Source: Halocatena marina | Lineage (GTDB): Archaea > Halobacteriota > Halobacteria > Halobacteriales > Haloarculaceae | Length of the DNA stretch: 64,000 nt | Assembly (NCBI RefSeq): GCF_023276375.1 | Contig: NZ_JALLPK010000001.1 | Location: forward strand, 372,001-436,000 | Reading direction: 5' to 3' | Notes under the pieces: model-generated | What the model was told of the DNA's origin: nothing | The model's database searches: none | Seen by the model: the letters and a program-made list of their open reading frames with translations, nothing else | In this document: positions 17,000 to 27,936 of the stretch, piece after piece | Layout of the letters: every line of letters begins with the position of its first letter | How positions within the stretch are numbered: the stretch's first letter is position 1 | Made by a program: the position numbers and the translations under genes

Positions 17000-17377
17000 A
17001 TGCCGACGACACGAATTTGCGATTTCAGCGGCGACGAAATCGAACCCGGAACGGGCATCATGTACGTCCGAAACGACGGCACCGTCCTGCATTTCAAAGA
17101 TTCGAAATGCGAGAAAAACTACTTCCTCGGTCGAGAGGCCCGAAGCCTCGAATGGACCGAGTCCGGTCGACGCGAAGGTGGCGACAACACGCAAGCCGAG
17201 TCGGAGTCGGAGACGGAATCGGACACTGAGAGCTCCGATGTGGTCCCCGATCTCGAACGGGCTGAGACAGCTGACACTGGCGTTGAAGGCGAGCCCGGCG
17301 CCGCCGACCAGCCAGATGAGGACGACGTCGAGACGAGTGAGGAGTCTGAAGACGACGAGAACGAGGATGACGAGTAA
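17000..17377 (+). CDS. rpl24e: 50S ribosomal protein L24e with acidic C-terminal extension
   Basis: The first ~62 residues are the zinc-ribbon ribosomal protein L24e: [40 protein letters not shown], giving the two Cys pairs partly replaced (C7 and C36 are seen). The remaining ~60 residues are a low-complexity Asp/Glu/Ser tail (for example [13 protein letters not shown] and [17 protein letters not shown]), as seen in some haloarchaeal L24e proteins and likely disordered. The stop TAA overlaps the ndk ATG (TAATGG), showing coupling. Confidence 0.95.
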   Translation: MPTTRICDFSGDEIEPGTGIMYVRNDGTVLHFKDSKCEKNYFLGREARSLEWTESGRREGGDNTQAESESETESDTESSDVVPDLERAETADTGVEGEPGAADQPDEDDVETSEESEDDENEDDE

Positions 17378-17838
17378 TGGCTCGTGAGCGCACCTTCGTG
17401 ATGGCCAAGCCCGACGCTGTTCAGCGCGGACTCATTGGTGAGATCGTCTCTCGGATCGAAGAACGTGGACTGAAGCTCGTTGGTGGGAAGTTCATGCAGA
17501 TCGATGACGAACTCGCCCGCGACCACTACGGCGAACACGTCGATAAGCCCTTTTTCGACGACTTGACGACGTTCATCACGTCGGGTCCCGTCTTTGCGAT
17601 GGTCTGGGAGGGACAAGACGCAACGCGACAGGTCCGCCAGATGATGGGCGAGACCGACCCTGCCGACGCCGCACCCGGCACGATCCGTGGTGATTACGCG
17701 CTGGACCTCGGGAGAAACGTGATTCACGGCTCCGATCACGAAGACCCCGGCGCAAACGAGCGCGAAATCGATCTGTTCTTCGATGAGGAAGAACTCCTCG
17801 ACTACGAACGGATCGATGGCGAGTGGCTCTACGAGTGA
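17377..17838 (+). CDS. ndk: nucleoside diphosphate kinase
   Basis: 153-residue enzyme that balances (d)NTP pools by ping-pong phosphotransfer. Active-site His117 lies in NVIHGSDH, the family signature, and the N-terminal [18 protein letters not shown] is diagnostic. [11 protein letters not shown] precedes the catalytic His. It is the last gene of the rpl7ae-rps28e-rpl24e-ndk operon conserved in haloarchaea; the ATG overlaps the rpl24e stop by one base. Confidence 0.97.
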   Translation: MARERTFVMAKPDAVQRGLIGEIVSRIEERGLKLVGGKFMQIDDELARDHYGEHVDKPFFDDLTTFITSGPVFAMVWEGQDATRQVRQMMGETDPADAAPGTIRGDYALDLGRNVIHGSDHEDPGANEREIDLFFDEEELLDYERIDGEWLYE

Positions 17839-18176
17839 CCCGTCGATCTCTTCGGTGAGGAGTTCTTAGCGGGAGTTGACATTCATAGCTCGAAGCGTCG
17901 TTTACATCGATGTAAACAACCGAGAAAAGCTGTTCTAAGCGCTATCGTTGATCCGTCTGTTTGTGAACAGCGGCGCATCATGGTCGACCCGAACGAAATG
18001 ACCAGCGGGATTGACGTCTCCGTCGCACTCCATGCTCAGCAGTTTGATGACCCACGCTTCGTGTTCAATTACGTCTTGGTGGATGTGCTGTGCTCTGTCG
18101 TGGATACGCCGGCACAGAAATGAGCATGTGACCGAAACGAACTTCGGCCGATTTAGTCACTCGTGATAATCGTCAA
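17839..18176. other. ndk-spoVR intergenic region
   Basis: 338 bases between convergent genes. A near-palindromic GTTTACATCGATGTAAAC occurs at about 17899-17916 and could act as a terminator-like hairpin or operator. The remainder holds only the open fragment described at 17935-18156. Confidence 0.5.
17935..18156 (-). pseudogene. possible N-terminally truncated gene relic
   Basis: An open minus-strand frame of 73 codons with no ATG, GTG or TTG at its 5' end (preceded by an in-frame TGA). The encoded sequence looks like a real haloarchaeal protein: HDRAQHIHQDVIEHEAWVIK, then ECDGDVNPAGHFVRVDHDAP. I do not recognise the family; the His/Glu-rich helix hints at a metal-binding or ferritin-like helix but this is weak. 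Either a relic or a fortuitous frame. Confidence 0.35.
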
Positions 18177-20174
18177 TCAGGCGAGCCATTCTTCGGGTTT
18201 GGTGTCGTAATCGACATCCGTTGCGGCGAGGTGTTCGACTTCGTTCCACGGAAGCTCGGTCGCAGTGAGATCTTCGCCGTCGTAGCGGAGGAGATTCCCG
18301 CGTTCCTCGGGTGTCGGCTCGCTGTCGCGCCGACGGGCCACCTCGATATCATTCTCGTCGAGTTCCTTGACGATCGTTTTTAGGTTTACCGGGCGTCCCC
18401 ACAGTTTGAAGACGCGTTTTAACACCTGTTGTGCCTGTTCGACATCGAGCATGACGCCGTTGTACTGATGAGAGAGCAACAGCTCGTTGCGGTTGTTGTA
18501 GTTACCGTCTTCGACGACAATTGTCGGCTTGCCGAAGTTCGAGAACTGGAGCATGAGCTTTTTCTTCACGTCTTCTACGTCGGTACTCGTCACCCGGTAG
18601 TCCTTCGTCGTCTCCATATACTCGTAGGTGAAGTAGCTGTGCTCGTTGACGAACTCCTGGGTGAGAAACTCATCGAGGAAGGTCACGTCGTTGTGGCTCT
18701 CACGAACTTCACGCATCCGATCCCATCCAGCACAGTAATCGACATGGTCGAGCGCCTCTTCGACAGTCGCGTACCGCGCATCGTCGAACATATACCGCGC
18801 GATGCGCTCTACGTCCGTCTGCGTGATCTGTTTGAGGAAGCCGCGGTTCTGTGGCTTCGCAAGTGAGTAGTGACGCTCGACTAGCCCCTCGTAGGTGAGT
18901 ACCTTCCACGGGAATCGATCGGCGTCGATCTCTCCCGCTTTCGCGGCGGCGAGTCCCTCGTTATCGATGCGTGGATCCTCGGGATCGAGCGCAGCGAGCG
19001 TATCGCTGTCAACCCGGTCAACCACGGAATCGGGTTCAAGATGCTTCATCACCCGATCGAGATCGACCGTGTCGTGGAAATTCCGCCACGTAATGCCCTC
19101 GGTCCGGAGGAGATGCTCAACCACGTTCCGGCGGTTCGTCACGTTCTCAATATACTCCCACAGCTCCTTGCCGAGCTTGTACGGGTTGAAGCCGGGCGAA
19201 CCGAGCACTTTCGATTGGTGATCCGCGTAGTGAATGAACTCGTTTTCGTCCGCGAATCCCTCCTCACCCATCATGATCGACTCCCAGTAGGCAGCCCACC
19301 CCTCATTGAGAACTTTTGTCATTTTTTGGGGTGCGAAGTAGTACGCCTCTCGACGGAGGAGTTCCATTATTTCGCGCTGCCAGTCCTCGAATTCGACTGC
19401 TTTTTCGGAGTCATCGTCATAGCGCATTCCGTGTTTGCGCAGGAATGAGATGATGTCTCGTTTCGGTTCGGCGGGAAACGATGTCACGTCCTCGTCCTTT
19501 CGTTGCTCGTCTAACCACTCGTCGTCGAAGACCTGTCCGATCACTTCTTCGCTCAGACCGAGATCGCCCAATTTCTCGTCGATATCCTCGTCGGTCGGTG
19601 TTTCGTTCGGCCATCCCTCTGCCGTCGAGAACGGCTGGTATTGGTCGATGCAGTCTTCCATACAGAGCACGTTGTCAATCCACGCCTCAACCTCCTCGCG
19701 GTCGATTTCGGGATCATCCATATACGACTCGATGATCTCTGCGTGGCTCGCAAGCATCCGGGCTGCATCGGGATTGTCAGAGAACAGTCCGAACCATTGA
19801 TTCTTTGCGAAGAAGTCGGCATGGGCCTCCACGTGCGTGATGACCGCCTTCTGGTCCGCCAGTGCGTTCGATTCCTGTAAGAACGCGTGTGCCGGATTGT
19901 CGTTGTTGACCAGTTCGTAGGCTTTTCCGCCGAGGAATTGACGCTGTTTTTGCTGTTGGTCGTACTTCATTCCCCAGCGCCAGTGTGGATAGCGATCCTG
20001 AAATCCGTTGTACGCCACGAGCGAATTCATTTCGTCGTAATCGACGACCCAGTAGTTCACTGGGTACGGATCGAGACCGAGCTTCGTAGCTAACACTCGT
20101 GCCTCACGCACGGTGGATTCGAGTCCCTGTGCGATTCGCTGCTTATCCGCTCTGTCTGTCGGTGGCTTACTCAT
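18177..20174 (-). CDS. spoVR: SpoVR family protein
   Basis: 665-residue cytosolic protein of the SpoVR/YcgB family. Seen: [21 protein letters not shown] near residue 37, [15 protein letters not shown] (conserved His-rich motif), [15 protein letters not shown], and [13 protein letters not shown]. The biochemical role is unknown; in bacteria the gene occurs with yeaH and prkA (yeaG) and acts in stress or sporulation. Here it is last in a four-gene operon, with its start overlapping the yeaH stop by 8 bases. Confidence 0.95.
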   Translation of the reverse strand: MSKPPTDRADKQRIAQGLESTVREARVLATKLGLDPYPVNYWVVDYDEMNSLVAYNGFQDRYPHWRWGMKYDQQQKQRQFLGGKAYELVNNDNPAHAFLQESNALADQKAVITHVEAHADFFAKNQWFGLFSDNPDAARMLASHAEIIESYMDDPEIDREEVEAWIDNVLCMEDCIDQYQPFSTAEGWPNETPTDEDIDEKLGDLGLSEEVIGQVFDDEWLDEQRKDEDVTSFPAEPKRDIISFLRKHGMRYDDDSEKAVEFEDWQREIMELLRREAYYFAPQKMTKVLNEGWAAYWESIMMGEEGFADENEFIHYADHQSKVLGSPGFNPYKLGKELWEYIENVTNRRNVVEHLLRTEGITWRNFHDTVDLDRVMKHLEPDSVVDRVDSDTLAALDPEDPRIDNEGLAAAKAGEIDADRFPWKVLTYEGLVERHYSLAKPQNRGFLKQITQTDVERIARYMFDDARYATVEEALDHVDYCAGWDRMREVRESHNDVTFLDEFLTQEFVNEHSYFTYEYMETTKDYRVTSTDVEDVKKKLMLQFSNFGKPTIVVEDGNYNNRNELLLSHQYNGVMLDVEQAQQVLKRVFKLWGRPVNLKTIVKELDENDIEVARRRDSEPTPEERGNLLRYDGEDLTATELPWNEVEHLAATDVDYDTKPEEWLA

Positions 20175-21477
20175 TGCTCTCGGTACTCAAGATTGTGTAG
20201 ATGGCATCAACGACGTCGCCCGGATTCGTCACGTATGCGACTGCAACGTTGCCACTGTCGATGAAGTGACGCTCGACTTCCTCTGCGTGGGTCGCGTTGA
20301 TGGCATTTCCACTCGGTTGTGTCTCGACGTACGCGTGAAGATTTGCGTCGATCTGTTCCATCATTGGAATCACACGCTCGGAGGTGTCGTTCGAGGAGTT
20401 CTCCGAGTCGCCAGCTGCGAACACATAGCGATTCCAGTCGCTCCACGGATACTCCTCTAAGAGTTCGGCTGCGAGTTCGTACGCGCTCGAGATGCGTGTT
20501 CCACCGCCAGATCGAATGCCGAAGAATTCATCGCGCGAGACCGCCCACGCGTCGGCGTCGTGGGCGATGTAGATGAACTCCGCGTTGTCGTATTTGCCTG
20601 TCAGATACCAGTCCAGCGGCGTAAACGTTCGCTCGACCAGCTCTCTCTTCTTCTCACGCATAGAGCCCGACACGTCACGAATGTTCACGACGACAACGTT
20701 CCGCTCTTTTTCTTCGATGATCTCCGGGTAGCGATATCGTTCGTCCTCGCGCCGGAACGGTATCTCTTCGATTCCTTCTTCGCGGATCCGCGTGGCTGTC
20801 GACGTTCGCTCGACCGATGCCATCATCTCTTCGATGCTCTCCCACTCGGTCCGTTCTTCGGGAGGGAGGCTCTCGTAGGCGTCGTCGATCCACGCTCGCG
20901 AGACTGGGATGCTCTCCTCTCGAGCCCACTGGAAGACAGCAGCCGGTCCCATGCCTTCGACCTTGAGTGCCTCGCGGACGTAGTCCTCGTCGAAATCCAT
21001 CGCCAGCTTGCGCTTCAATCCCGATTTGAACAACCGATCGAAATCGAGTGTGCTTGCTGGACCTGTCCGTGTGATGTCGGTGTACTCGCCTTCTTTCTCC
21101 TCGACGACCCGCTTTCCTTTTGGCTCAAGATCCAACCCGAGTTCGTCATCGAGCTCCTGTGCGAACTCCTCGGGATCCATCTCGTAGTACTCGTGCTCAC
21201 CACCTTCTTCGCCCGGCTCTCCCTCTTCATCACCGTCACCCGGCTCTGGCTGTCCAACAGGTTCACCGACATCCGGTGCCTCATCGTTTCCCTGCCCGAC
21301 GCCACCTTGATCGCGTCGGTCGTACTCGAACGAGGGGAGGTCAACGATCTTGATCGGAATGTGAATCTCATCGGGAAGACTCTGTCCGAGGTCACCGTAC
21401 TGGATAAAATCGGCGAGGTCTTGCCTGCGCTCCTCACCGACTTCCCGGTACCGTTCGAGGTCGTCTCTCAGTCCCAT
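20167..21477 (-). CDS. yeaH: YeaH-like DUF444 (von Willebrand A type) protein
   Basis: 436-residue DUF444 protein. N-terminal region [20 protein letters not shown], a Gly/Glu/Asp-rich linker near residues 70-100, and a C-terminal VWA-like domain with the modified MIDAS-like [19 protein letters not shown] (DxSGS) near residue 270 and [16 protein letters not shown] (threonine ligand). VWA domains bind divalent metal and protein partners, so it probably links the PrkA kinases to SpoVR. It overlaps prkA2 and spoVR at both ends. Confidence 0.93.
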   Translation of the reverse strand: MGLRDDLERYREVGEERRQDLADFIQYGDLGQSLPDEIHIPIKIVDLPSFEYDRRDQGGVGQGNDEAPDVGEPVGQPEPGDGDEEGEPGEEGGEHEYYEMDPEEFAQELDDELGLDLEPKGKRVVEEKEGEYTDITRTGPASTLDFDRLFKSGLKRKLAMDFDEDYVREALKVEGMGPAAVFQWAREESIPVSRAWIDDAYESLPPEERTEWESIEEMMASVERTSTATRIREEGIEEIPFRREDERYRYPEIIEEKERNVVVVNIRDVSGSMREKKRELVERTFTPLDWYLTGKYDNAEFIYIAHDADAWAVSRDEFFGIRSGGGTRISSAYELAAELLEEYPWSDWNRYVFAAGDSENSSNDTSERVIPMMEQIDANLHAYVETQPSGNAINATHAEEVERHFIDSGNVAVAYVTNPGDVVDAIYTILSTESNE

Positions 21478-23744
21478 TTGTAACTCACTTGACTCATGAC
21501 GTGTCGACTCGTCAGCTCAGCAGACGCTTCGCTGTAGTCGAACATCTCGATCATGTTGTCGATGGTCTCTTCTTTCACTGTGGCTGTCTCGGTCCCGGTT
21601 GGTGGATCATCCCACTGACGAGGGTCGAAGTCCTCGAATGTCCGGCTGACCTCTTCCCAGTCGTGACTCCCGAGAACCGTTCGGATCACGGGGATTTCCT
21701 TTGGATTGACATCTTTCACCCGGAACTCCTCGTCTCGGTTGTGCCACGCGTGGCGGTTCAGCGCCGTGATGATTTTCTCGATTCGGAACGATCTGACGGC
21801 TTCGGACGGTTCGGTTCCCGAGTAATGTTTCTCGTCGAATCGGCCGAGATGCTCGATCTCGAAGACTTTCATTTTGAGCGGATCGGGATCTTCGTGTTCG
21901 CCGCGGTCGTTCACGATCGGCTCTTCTTCGGCCCACGCGTAGACGTGTTCGACGTATTCTTCGACCGTCGCCACGTCGACGCGCTTTTCGCGCATAATCG
22001 CTGTGAGGACATCCTCCTCTTGGGTAGAGAAGATCTGGTTTTTCACCTGCACAACGCGATTCTCGAACTCCGTTCGTTCGGTGTCGGAAAACACAGGCGC
22101 ATCGCGGAGTCCGTCTGCCATCGCGTCTAGTACGTCGCGTGGCATAATGATGTTTTCAACCGAGAAATCTGGGTGGTGTCGATCCTGCTCTTCGTAGAGG
22201 AGATCTGCAACGACATCTCGTGTGTACGTCACCGGAATGCCGTGCTGTCCATCGGTAGCGTCGTCTGCAAAGTCGAATTCGTCTTTTCCACGCTGATCAT
22301 CGCCGTCGCGGATGTATCCAGCGTCGAACAGCCGTGCTTTGTCCACAAGATCGAGTCCTGGTGGCAGATCGTCTGTGTCGAGGCGCGTAACGACCGAATA
22401 GAGCGCTGCCGATTCGATAGCGTGTGGTGCGAGTTCGCGCTCTGTTACGTCCTGCTCGCTTCCCCGTACAGTGATGGTGAGTGATTCGCGGATCATCTCC
22501 TCCAGCTGATCGTACGAATCGGCCACCCACACTTCGGTTTCGTTCGTTAACTCTCGCCGAAGGAGCTCTGCTTCGAGCGAGAGGTTCGTCAGATACCGGA
22601 ACTCGTGCTTATCAAGACGCCGCTTGAGTGCTTTGAGTGGGTCTTGTCCCTGCCGATCTGCGTGTTGATTGAGTTGTGCTTCGAGGTCGGGGTTAGAGAT
22701 GATGATCAACTGCGTGTCGATGTCCATCCCGATACCCTTATCGAGCTTCACGTGTCTCTCGTCAGGAACGTTGAGCAGCTTCTGCAGGAGATCAGCGTGT
22801 TGTGCGGCGTCCTCGACCAATGTTAGCAAACCGTTACCTTGTGAGAGCACGCCGTCGTAGCTGAATGCTTGTGGGTTCTTCCGACCGCGCGAATCGAGCT
22901 TTTGCAACATTCCTGCCATCCACGATCCCACGAGACGCTCTTTCGGCGTTCCTTCGTCCTCAGAGTGGAGGACGCCGATTCCGTCTCCGATATCGACCAC
23001 GAAGTTCTTCACGCGAAGATGCTCTGGGTTCGTCACAGCCGAAAACAGGTCATCGCGTCCCTGTCTGCGGTACTGCTCTTCGAGGTAGTCATAGGCCTCC
23101 CGACAGAAGGGATCGAGTTTGCTACCGACCTGAATCTCGATGTGATCATCGAGGCGTTCGTTGAGCTCATCGAGCAGGTGCTGGCGAACCGTCGGTGGGA
23201 AAACGGTCAGTGGATGTGACTGGACTGGGCTCGCATACCAATCGTCCTCGTCGCTCACTGGCTGATCGCCGTAGGTAAGCCCGCTGGATTCTCGCGCACC
23301 AGCGACGTTCCACTCGATGGTGTATCGACGCCCCTCGTCGGTCTTCGAGTACTCCCGAAGCCCGTTAATGAGACATCGCTTCATCTCCGATTTTCCCGTC
23401 GCTGTTGGTCCTTCGAGCCAGACGATCTTCTCCTCTTTACCACGTTGGGAGGCGATCGATCGGAGATCGTCGACGAACTCATTGAGCACCTCAGTGTTGC
23501 CGAGAATGGCGTGCTCACCGTCGTTGTGTGGGTCGTCGAAGAACCGATAGCGTTCGTTCTCCTCGCCCTCCTCGACCACCGTTCGGGTACCAGCGCTTTC
23601 GATGGCTTCGAGAAGGTATTTACTCGCGTGTGAGGCTAGTTGGGGCTGTTCAAGGATGCAGTCGACGTACTCCTCGATACCCATCGGCTCTTCGTAGGTC
23701 TCGGTCAGCTCACGGTCTGCCTCATGGATGAACTCCCGACTCAT
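21468..23744 (-). CDS. PrkA-type serine protein kinase, second paralogue
   Basis: 758-residue AAA-containing PrkA (YeaG) homologue. Walker [10 protein letters not shown] at about 112-119 within [17 protein letters not shown]. The conserved PrkA stretch [20 protein letters not shown] follows [18 protein letters not shown], and the C-terminal kinase-like region includes [16 protein letters not shown] upstream. It differs from its neighbour in the P-loop and length, so the two probably form a heteromeric pair or act on different targets. Its start overlaps the stop of the upstream prkA (ATGA) and its stop overlaps yeaH. Confidence 0.92.
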   Translation of the reverse strand: MSREFIHEADRELTETYEEPMGIEEYVDCILEQPQLASHASKYLLEAIESAGTRTVVEEGEENERYRFFDDPHNDGEHAILGNTEVLNEFVDDLRSIASQRGKEEKIVWLEGPTATGKSEMKRCLINGLREYSKTDEGRRYTIEWNVAGARESSGLTYGDQPVSDEDDWYASPVQSHPLTVFPPTVRQHLLDELNERLDDHIEIQVGSKLDPFCREAYDYLEEQYRRQGRDDLFSAVTNPEHLRVKNFVVDIGDGIGVLHSEDEGTPKERLVGSWMAGMLQKLDSRGRKNPQAFSYDGVLSQGNGLLTLVEDAAQHADLLQKLLNVPDERHVKLDKGIGMDIDTQLIIISNPDLEAQLNQHADRQGQDPLKALKRRLDKHEFRYLTNLSLEAELLRRELTNETEVWVADSYDQLEEMIRESLTITVRGSEQDVTERELAPHAIESAALYSVVTRLDTDDLPPGLDLVDKARLFDAGYIRDGDDQRGKDEFDFADDATDGQHGIPVTYTRDVVADLLYEEQDRHHPDFSVENIIMPRDVLDAMADGLRDAPVFSDTERTEFENRVVQVKNQIFSTQEEDVLTAIMREKRVDVATVEEYVEHVYAWAEEEPIVNDRGEHEDPDPLKMKVFEIEHLGRFDEKHYSGTEPSEAVRSFRIEKIITALNRHAWHNRDEEFRVKDVNPKEIPVIRTVLGSHDWEEVSRTFEDFDPRQWDDPPTGTETATVKEETIDNMIEMFDYSEASAELTSRHVMSQVSYKWD

Positions 23745-25801
23745 TCCTCTAGTTCAGTTTTAGCCACCTCCGCTCCGGCGAATTCGAGCACCTCCTTTGC
23801 CCCCTCGCGGGAGTAGCCTTGATCGACGAGTGCTTCGATCCACGCGTTTCGTTCGTCGTCTTCTGTCTCGCCACTGGAAACGAGTGCCGAGAAGTTGATG
23901 TTGTGTTTCTTATCTTCCCACAGCTTCCGTTCGAGTGCCCTGCGCAGCCTGTCGTTGTCCTGTGGATTGAAGCTCGTTCCCTCACGGGCACGCCGCGAGA
24001 CCCAGTTCGAGACTTCCTGTCGGAAGTCATCTTTGCGGTCTTCAGGGATGTTGAGCTTCTCCTCGACGGACCGAAGGAACGTCTCGTCCGGTTCGGATTC
24101 TCGACCCGTGATCTCGTCTTCGATCGTGTCGTCGTCGATGTAGGCCATGACGTGATCCATGTACTTCTCGCCCTGGCGTCGGATCTCATCGACATCGTAG
24201 GCCAACGCGTGGCGAACGTCTTCGATCGCACGCTCTTTGTACTCCTCGCGCACCAGCTCGAGATACCGGTAGTACTGCTCGAAATGTTCCTCGGGAATCG
24301 AGCCGTGGTTTTCGAGATTGGCGTCGAGGTGGTTGAACGTCGTGAGTGGTGAGAGGAAATCTCGACCCCTGTGCATACTGTCCATGATTGCTTCTGCAAT
24401 CTCGTCGCTGATGAAGCGGGGTGAGACGCCTTCCATTCCCTCACCGACGTCTGCGGTTTCTGTGGCTTCTTCACGAAGCTTCTTGACGTCTATATCGTCG
24501 ATTTCGTCGATCTCACCGTTGTAGGCTTTTGATTTCTGAACGATACCGATCTGTCCACCGTCTGGTTCGACGACGCGCGTCAGGACGCCGAACAGCCCAG
24601 CCATTTCGAGCGTGTGAGGTTCGACGTGGATGTCGGGGAGGTCGGCGTTGTTGAGCATCTTCTGGTAGATCTTCGCCTCCTCCTCGTACTGGAGTACGTA
24701 TGGGAAATCGATCCGTTTTGTACGGTCGTTGAACGCCTCCATCTTCTCATCGCCCTTTTTCTCCTTGTACTCGGGCATGTTGGTTCGTCCGACGATCACC
24801 TGATCAATGTCGATCCGTGGATTGTTCTTTGGCTTGATCGTCTGTTCCTGACTTGCGTGCAGGAAATCATACAGGAATTCGCGCTGTAGTTTGAGTAACT
24901 CTTCACCGCTGAAGACGCCACGATTGGCATTACAGAACGCTCCCGAGTAATCGAACGCCCTCGGGTCGGACTCACCGTAGACAGCAAGCTTCGAGTAGTT
25001 GACGTCTCCGGTGAGTTCGGTTTCGTCCTGATTTTTCTTATCTTTCGGCTCGAACGTCTCAATCGCGAGACGCTTGTTTTCGTCGGCCACGAGGCGGATG
25101 ATTTCGATGTGGTTTTCTAACACCTGCTTGAGATCATCATCGTAATGTTCGAGCAGCTTATCCATGTAGAACTCGCTCGCTGGATCGAGTGACTGCTCGT
25201 TTCGGATGGTATAGGGTGCGTCGAGATGCTCGTTGAGTGTATCAACGACCCGATCGCGCTGGGATTGGGGAAGCAAGACGATCGGGTCCTGATTCATCGG
25301 TGAACGGACCACATCGTCGGCTGGGTCCTGATCACGGATCACATCGCAGAGATTGATCCACCGGAAGGTGTACATTCGCCCTTCTTCTCGGAGTGTATAG
25401 TCCTCGAAGTAGCGACGCACCTGCCGGTCGAAGTCGGATTTACCCGACCCGACGGGACCGAGCAGCAGCTTGATTCGCTTTTCCGGACCAAGCCCACGAG
25501 CACCGGATTTTACCTTATTCACGAATTCGTGAATAGCTTCGTGGATGCTTCGTCCGTAGAAGGTGTTTTCGCCGTCGGAAAGCGGATCCTTACTAGCGAG
25601 ACGGTACTCAACGACACCGGCATCTTCATCGTATTCGGTGCCGTAGTAATCGAACATGTCCGCAACGCGTTGATGAGCGCTGCGGGAAATCTTGGGCTCC
25701 TCGTGGACGGTCTCAAGGTACCACTCAAACGAATGAGTGTGACGTAGATCAGCGGGAATTGAATCCTGATACGCCGTGCTGAGGTCTTCGAGGGTTGCCA
25801 T
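23741..25801 (-). CDS. prkA: PrkA-type serine protein kinase
   Basis: PrkA/YeaG family ATPase-kinase, 686 residues from the ATG at 25801 (four codons longer from 25813). Family features: DMFDYYGTEYDEDAGVVEYRL, FYGRSIHEAIHEFVNKVKSG, Walker A LLGPVGSGKSD, and the PrkA motif IDIDQVIVGRTNMPEYK. It is first in the prkA-prkA2-yeaH-spoVR operon. Bacterial YeaG acts in sustained nitrogen starvation and stationary phase; the archaeal role is unknown. Confidence 0.93.
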   Translation of the reverse strand: MATLEDLSTAYQDSIPADLRHTHSFEWYLETVHEEPKISRSAHQRVADMFDYYGTEYDEDAGVVEYRLASKDPLSDGENTFYGRSIHEAIHEFVNKVKSGARGLGPEKRIKLLLGPVGSGKSDFDRQVRRYFEDYTLREEGRMYTFRWINLCDVIRDQDPADDVVRSPMNQDPIVLLPQSQRDRVVDTLNEHLDAPYTIRNEQSLDPASEFYMDKLLEHYDDDLKQVLENHIEIIRLVADENKRLAIETFEPKDKKNQDETELTGDVNYSKLAVYGESDPRAFDYSGAFCNANRGVFSGEELLKLQREFLYDFLHASQEQTIKPKNNPRIDIDQVIVGRTNMPEYKEKKGDEKMEAFNDRTKRIDFPYVLQYEEEAKIYQKMLNNADLPDIHVEPHTLEMAGLFGVLTRVVEPDGGQIGIVQKSKAYNGEIDEIDDIDVKKLREEATETADVGEGMEGVSPRFISDEIAEAIMDSMHRGRDFLSPLTTFNHLDANLENHGSIPEEHFEQYYRYLELVREEYKERAIEDVRHALAYDVDEIRRQGEKYMDHVMAYIDDDTIEDEITGRESEPDETFLRSVEEKLNIPEDRKDDFRQEVSNWVSRRAREGTSFNPQDNDRLRRALERKLWEDKKHNINFSALVSSGETEDDERNAWIEALVDQGYSREGAKEVLEFAGAEVAKTELEE

Positions 25802-25813
25802 GTCACCTGTCAT

Positions 25814-26153
25814 GGTATCACGGAGCCGGTTTGGTTCTCCCGACCGCGTCAGTCTCAGAGATTACACCGCGCGAGCGTCCCCTACCATCGGATCAAAGTA
25901 TGACGATCAACGCCACACAGACCCGCCGTGTCTCAAATACCGACCAACCAGCACGGAGGAAGGGGACCACACGGGCGGAATAATCCCCGATACTATATAT
26001 CACGTTAGCTCTTCACATACATAAGTCTTCCCTCGATGGCGGTATCTAACATTCATCGCGACAAATAAAACCGCCGGCAGTCGTTGATAAATACGAAGGA
26101 CACGATTGAATCGTGGCTCAGTATTTATATACGGTCCTCTAGCACGCGTCGGC
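25814..26153. promoter_or_regulatory. prkA / DUF5820 divergent promoter region
   Basis: About 340 bases with no supported gene. AT-rich elements include ACTATATATCACG near 25990 (candidate TATA for the leftward prkA operon) and TTTATATA at 26124-26131, which would initiate rightward transcription near 26152-26156, right at the ATG at 26154. Confidence 0.5.
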
Positions 26154-26216
26154 ATGTTGATGAGACGGGCGACCAACGATCGTATCTCTCATTGTCTGTG
26201 GTGTTTTACAACAACT

Positions 26217-26603
26217 ATGCACATTGATCCGCCATCGGGATGGCGGCTCTGGAACGAGGAGAGCGAGCGGATAATCCTCGCTTATCGGCCGGACGTGTTC
26301 GACGGGGGATCATTTCCTGCCGCGTGTCTTCCGACAGTCTATGTTACGCGCGGACGACGAACCCGACGTCCGGGAAACCAGCGAACTGAAACAAACACGT
26401 GGTTCGTCACGCTCTTTCTCGAACCGGACGTAGAACACGACGCAGAACGATTCGATACACGCTCTGAAGCTATTGAAGGTGCAATCGAACTTGCCGATCG
26501 GTTTGGGGCTGGTGAGATTGATTATCGCGGGCTATATCAGATTCCTCGCCCGGCGTATTTCGACGCGTTGGACGAACTCACCGGCATCGACGACGAATCC
26601 TGA
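26217..26603 (+). CDS. DUF5820 family protein
   Basis: 128 residues, recognised as a haloarchaeal DUF5820 protein: PPSGWRLWNEESERIILAYR, DVFDGGSFPAACLPTVYVTRG, WFVTLFLEPDVE, and EIDYRGLYQIPRP. Function is unknown; soluble, acidic. The family start corresponds to ATG 26217 (MHIDPPSGW). However, a TATA box at 26124-26131 places a likely leaderless transcript start at ATG 26154, which is in frame and would add 21 residues (MLMRRATNDRISHCLWC...). The start is therefore uncertain. Confidence 0.85.
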   Translation: MHIDPPSGWRLWNEESERIILAYRPDVFDGGSFPAACLPTVYVTRGRRTRRPGNQRTETNTWFVTLFLEPDVEHDAERFDTRSEAIEGAIELADRFGAGEIDYRGLYQIPRPAYFDALDELTGIDDES

Positions 26604-26680
26604 TGACCGCTAGTTCGTGGCTGAACCCCGTCACCAGTTGTGGACGAGGTGTTTAACACCGGTGATACGCTATCTCGGGT

Positions 26681-27130
26681 ATGACCACTGTTACACTCAT
26701 TGGAACTCGACTCGCAGAAGAGGGGGTCGAATTCGTCTACCACGGAGCATCACCTGACTGTGATGGCTGTCCGTACCGGGAGCAATGTCTCAACCTTACG
26801 GAAGGTACCCGGTATCGGGTTACGAACGTGCGAAAATCCGGAACGCTGGATTGTGCTGTCCACGACACTGGCGTCACCGCAGTCGATGTCGAACCAGCCC
26901 CTGTTCGTGCTAATGTTCCCTCTACGAGTGCGTATGCGGGTTCGAAAGCGCAGCTTGGAGGACCCTGCCCCCACACCGAATGTCCGAGTCACCCCTACTG
27001 CGAACCGATGGGTGCCGATTTCGACGGCTCATACAAAATCGCGGAGGTTCTCGGTGAACCACCGCACGATTACTGTATGCTCGAACGAGATCTCACGCTC
27101 GTCCAACTCACGACAGAAGACAAAGGATAA
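26681..27130 (+). CDS. UPF0179 family Cys-rich protein
   Basis: 149 residues, UPF0179 (archaeal conserved) family. Cysteines are arranged as CDGCPYREQC and GPCPHTECPSHPYCEPMG plus single Cys in LDC and DYC, suggesting one or two metal (Fe-S or zinc) sites. Starts TLIGTRLAEEGVEFVYHG, the typical family N-terminus. Function is unknown. It follows DUF5820 by 77 bases on the same strand and converges on the desuccinylase gene. Confidence 0.92.
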   Translation: MTTVTLIGTRLAEEGVEFVYHGASPDCDGCPYREQCLNLTEGTRYRVTNVRKSGTLDCAVHDTGVTAVDVEPAPVRANVPSTSAYAGSKAQLGGPCPHTECPSHPYCEPMGADFDGSYKIAEVLGEPPHDYCMLERDLTLVQLTTEDKG

Positions 27131-27138
27131 CTATTACG

Positions 27139-27936
27139 TCACTTCAACTTTCCGTTCAACTCGGCTGCGTATCCGAGCTGACTATCGTATCCGTACGGCG
27201 ACATGAGAACTGGATAGAACGGCTCCTCAGCGATCAGTTCCCTGTCGTCGATGGTGGCGTACGGCGATCCTTCATCGACTCGTTCGAAATTCTCAACATG
27301 AACTGCATACGAGTCCGCAGGCTGTTTTGGAATAAGCTTTTGTAGCTGATAGACTGGAATTGCCCGATCCTCTGTTTCGACAGAGCCAGAGCCAGAGCCG
27401 GGAAGCGCCCCGGCAGCGGTAAGGAATTCTCTAACGAGTTGCACGGCATTCTCCGCGGCTTGATCGGAGCCCTGCAGGCCACATTCGACCTCCACGACAT
27501 CGACGTATCCGACCAGCGTGTTTTTGACGAAATCTGCCGTTTCGACGAGCACATCGATCGAAAGGTGGGGACAGATTGTCTCTGCAAGCGGGCCTGCTTC
27601 GTCGACGATCGCAAATGGACGACTATACGACTGTGTTGAGTGCATTGAGAGGGTCGTGCATCCCCGAAGCTCATCTAGAAGCTTGTATGCCAAGCGGGTT
27701 TCATATGCCTCAGCATCGGGATTGCCGGGAAACACTCGATTCATATCGGTCTCTACGTAGCGCACATTACGATCGAGTGCGCGTTCATTCGCAATGATGA
27801 ACTTAACCGGCCGTTCGACGGCTGGTTCCTCCGCAAGCAATGTCTCGATCGCATGCGCGCCACACGGTTCGTCGCCGTGAATCGACCCAACAACCGCGAG
27901 GTCTGGTTCGCCCTCGCCCAACTGTTCAACGCGCAT
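27139..27936 (-). CDS. succinylglutamate desuccinylase/aspartoacylase family zinc hydrolase
   Basis: 265-residue M14-type zinc hydrolase. Zinc motif H-x2-E is in VVGSIHGDEPCGAHAIE, RYVETDMNRVFPGNP carries the substrate-binding Asn-Arg, and TTLSMHSTQSYSRPFAI carries the third zinc His. VEVECGLQGSDQAAENA includes the catalytic Glu. Members remove acyl groups from amino acids (or act on related amides); the exact substrate cannot be told. The start at 27936 (MRVEQLGEGEPDL) fits the family better than the longer 27966. Confidence 0.88.
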   Translation of the reverse strand: MRVEQLGEGEPDLAVVGSIHGDEPCGAHAIETLLAEEPAVERPVKFIIANERALDRNVRYVETDMNRVFPGNPDAEAYETRLAYKLLDELRGCTTLSMHSTQSYSRPFAIVDEAGPLAETICPHLSIDVLVETADFVKNTLVGYVDVVEVECGLQGSDQAAENAVQLVREFLTAAGALPGSGSGSVETEDRAIPVYQLQKLIPKQPADSYAVHVENFERVDEGSPYATIDDRELIAEEPFYPVLMSPYGYDSQLGYAAELNGKLK

